Made by a program: the position numbers and the translations under genes. Shown piece by piece: positions 63,097 through 64,000 of a stretch of 64,000 bases of DNA. The stretch covers positions 215,874 through 279,873 of the forward strand of contig JAHDQO010000002.1 in the NCBI GenBank assembly GCA_018433765.1, in the 5' to 3' direction. The DNA comes from Tissierellales bacterium. Lineage in GTDB: Bacteria > Bacillota > Clostridia > Tissierellales > Sedimentibacteraceae. Within the stretch, counting starts at the first letter, position 1; each line of letters opens with the position of its first letter. The notes beneath the pieces are model-generated. The model worked only from the letters and a program-made list of their open reading frames with translations, did not search any database and was not told where the DNA came from.

Positions 63097-63450
63097 CTAT
63101 TTCATTTTTGGCTTAAAAACCATAGCTACTATGTATCCAAATAATATTGCTGCACCAACTCCTGCAGAAGTTTTCTTAATTCCACCAGTAAGAGCTCCTA
63201 TTAGTCCACTTTTAGCTGCTTCTTCAACTGCACCTTTTGCTAAAGTATTACCAAACCCAACTAGTGGAATAGTAGCTCCTGAATAACCGATTTCAACAAC
63301 TTTTTCATATATACCTAAATAAGATAATATTACTCCAGATACAACAAATGATACTAAAATATGTGCATTATTGAGTTTTGTTTTATCAATAAGTATTTGC
63401 CCAACCACACAAATTAGACCACCAATGATAAAACTCATTATATAATTCAT
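63097..63450 (-). CDS. spoVAE: Stage V sporulation protein AE (SpoVAE)
   Basis: This 117-aa membrane protein has three or four helices (about 4-20, 31-46, 55-75 and 96-113), with the family segments GGLICVVGQILIDKTKL, GYSGATIPLVGFGNTLAKG and GVGAAILFGYIVA. SpoVA proteins form the forespore membrane channel for dipicolinic acid uptake and release. It starts 14 bases after spoVAD; the spoVAC-spoVAD-spoVAE order would continue beyond the window. Confidence 0.95.
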   Translation of the reverse strand: MNYIMSFIIGGLICVVGQILIDKTKLNNAHILVSFVVSGVILSYLGIYEKVVEIGYSGATIPLVGFGNTLAKGAVEEAAKSGLIGALTGGIKKTSAGVGAAILFGYIVAMVFKPKMK

Positions 63451-63464
63451 ACTTCATCTCCTTT

Positions 63465-64000
63465 TTATGAAGAAATTCCAACAGCATGTGATATGCCAGG
63501 TATCGTTTCACCTTGCTGACATATGGTAGGTGAATGTAAAGCACCTGTAGCAGCAAAAAGTAAATTTCTAAGCTTCTTCTCTTTAAGAAGCTTATAATAA
63601 TATGAGCTGAACACAACTGCTGAACAGCCACATCCACTACCACCTGCATGAACATCTTGCTTTTCTATATCATATATCAGCATTCCACAATCTTTATGCC
63701 TTTGATCAATATTTATTTTTTCTTTTTGGAGTATCTCATCAGATATTTTTTTACCAATACTTCCTAAATCGCCAGTTACAATTTCATTATATTCTACAAG
63801 ATTCATTGTATCTATAAGATTCTGCTTAATAGTATCTGCTGCTGCCGGAGCCATTGCAGCACCCATATTATTTACATCAGACACACCTAAATCAATTATT
63901 TTTCCAAATGTAACATTTTTTATTTTTGGCCCATTACCATGATTGCTAAGTAAAACAGCACCTGAGCCTGTAACAGTCCATTGTGAAGAAAGTGGTCTCT
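63465..64000 (-). CDS. spoVAD: Stage V sporulation protein AD (SpoVAD), C-terminal part
   Basis: The frame enters from the right edge and ends at 63465, giving about 178 C-terminal residues of a thiolase-fold protein. Recognisable parts are SSQWTVTGSGAVLL at the edge, VNNMGAAMAPAAADTIKQN, TGDLGSIGKKISDEI, DVHAGGSGCGCSA and GALHSPTICQQGETIPGISHAV. SpoVAD is the soluble dipicolinate-binding subunit of the SpoVA complex. The N-terminal half lies outside the window; an internal ATG at 63884 is not the true start. Confidence 0.95.
   Translation of the reverse strand, partial: RPLSSQWTVTGSGAVLLSNHGNGPKIKNVTFGKIIDLGVSDVNNMGAAMAPAAADTIKQNLIDTMNLVEYNEIVTGDLGSIGKKISDEILQKEKINIDQRHKDCGMLIYDIEKQDVHAGGSGCGCSAVVFSSYYYKLLKEKKLRNLLFAATGALHSPTICQQGETIPGISHAVGISS

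Noticed and set aside
63386-63655. A second minus-strand frame overlapping spoVAD and spoVAE
   Set aside because: The SpoVAD and SpoVAE frames are continuous and show their family motifs, so this third frame is incidental and no frameshift is needed.

Overview
The window is a very AT-rich, gene-dense chromosomal segment from a Gram-positive, endospore-forming anaerobe of the class Clostridia. The evidence is the sporulation genes (sigK, yunB, spoVAD, spoVAE, a SpoIID-type gene and a probable spore-coat gene), a SCIFF ranthipeptide with its radical-SAM maturase, HemZ, a T-box leader, strong AGGAGG-type ribosome sites, frequent TTG/GTG starts and no outer-membrane genes. I cannot fix the genus; a Tissierellales/Sedimentibacter-like lineage would fit. 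Almost every gene is on the minus strand. Only a 361-aa orphan (28754-29839) and a class A penicillin-binding protein (59813-63055) are on plus. I see no rRNA, tRNA, CRISPR array, prophage or transposase gene, and no gene-free stretch over 300 bases.

Layout, listed by coordinate (minus-strand transcription runs right to left). 1-12171: a type IV pilus operon, read as pilB, pilT, pilC, two major-type pilins, pilD, a pilM-pilN fusion, a PilO-like gene, three minor prepilins (one a 697-aa PilX-like protein) and a lipoprotein cut by the window edge. Just upstream of it are aroE and an uninterrupted sigK. 13826-24529: the cluster known from Bacillus as alaS-ireB-ruvX-yrzB-(fur)-mltG-trmR-trhP-udk, with an aldo/keto reductase-ferredoxin gene and RNase J inserted. 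24671-27856: mnmA-iscU-nifS-iscR, for Fe-S clusters and tRNA thiolation. 28012-30094: a spore-coat-like gene, the divergent orphan and a DUF3343 gene.

30262-36745: an Asp-specific T-box followed by aspS, a TcdA/ThiF-type gene, an RseC-like gene, a CsoR-family regulator, glyA, rarA and a hypothetical gene, closed by a terminator. 36769-46809: hemZ, an MBL hydrolase, dtd, relA, apt, recJ, lapA, secF and secD. 46864-49498: a gamma carbonic anhydrase, the SCIFF maturase, the 46-aa SCIFF peptide and a TIGR04086 membrane protein. 49580-57646: yajC-tgt-queA-spoIID-ruvB-ruvA-ruvC-yebC-yigZ, with a structured roughly 150-bp element inserted in the yebC terminator. 57639-64000: hflX, yunB, the penicillin-binding protein, spoVAE and the C-terminal part of spoVAD.

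Most of the window is conserved clostridial core. The least explained items are the structured insertion at 55996-56185, the orphan protein at 28754-29839, the large PilX-like minor pilin with the adjacent lipoprotein, and the hairpin pair at 30185-30224. I did not find a clear, wholly new multi-gene system.
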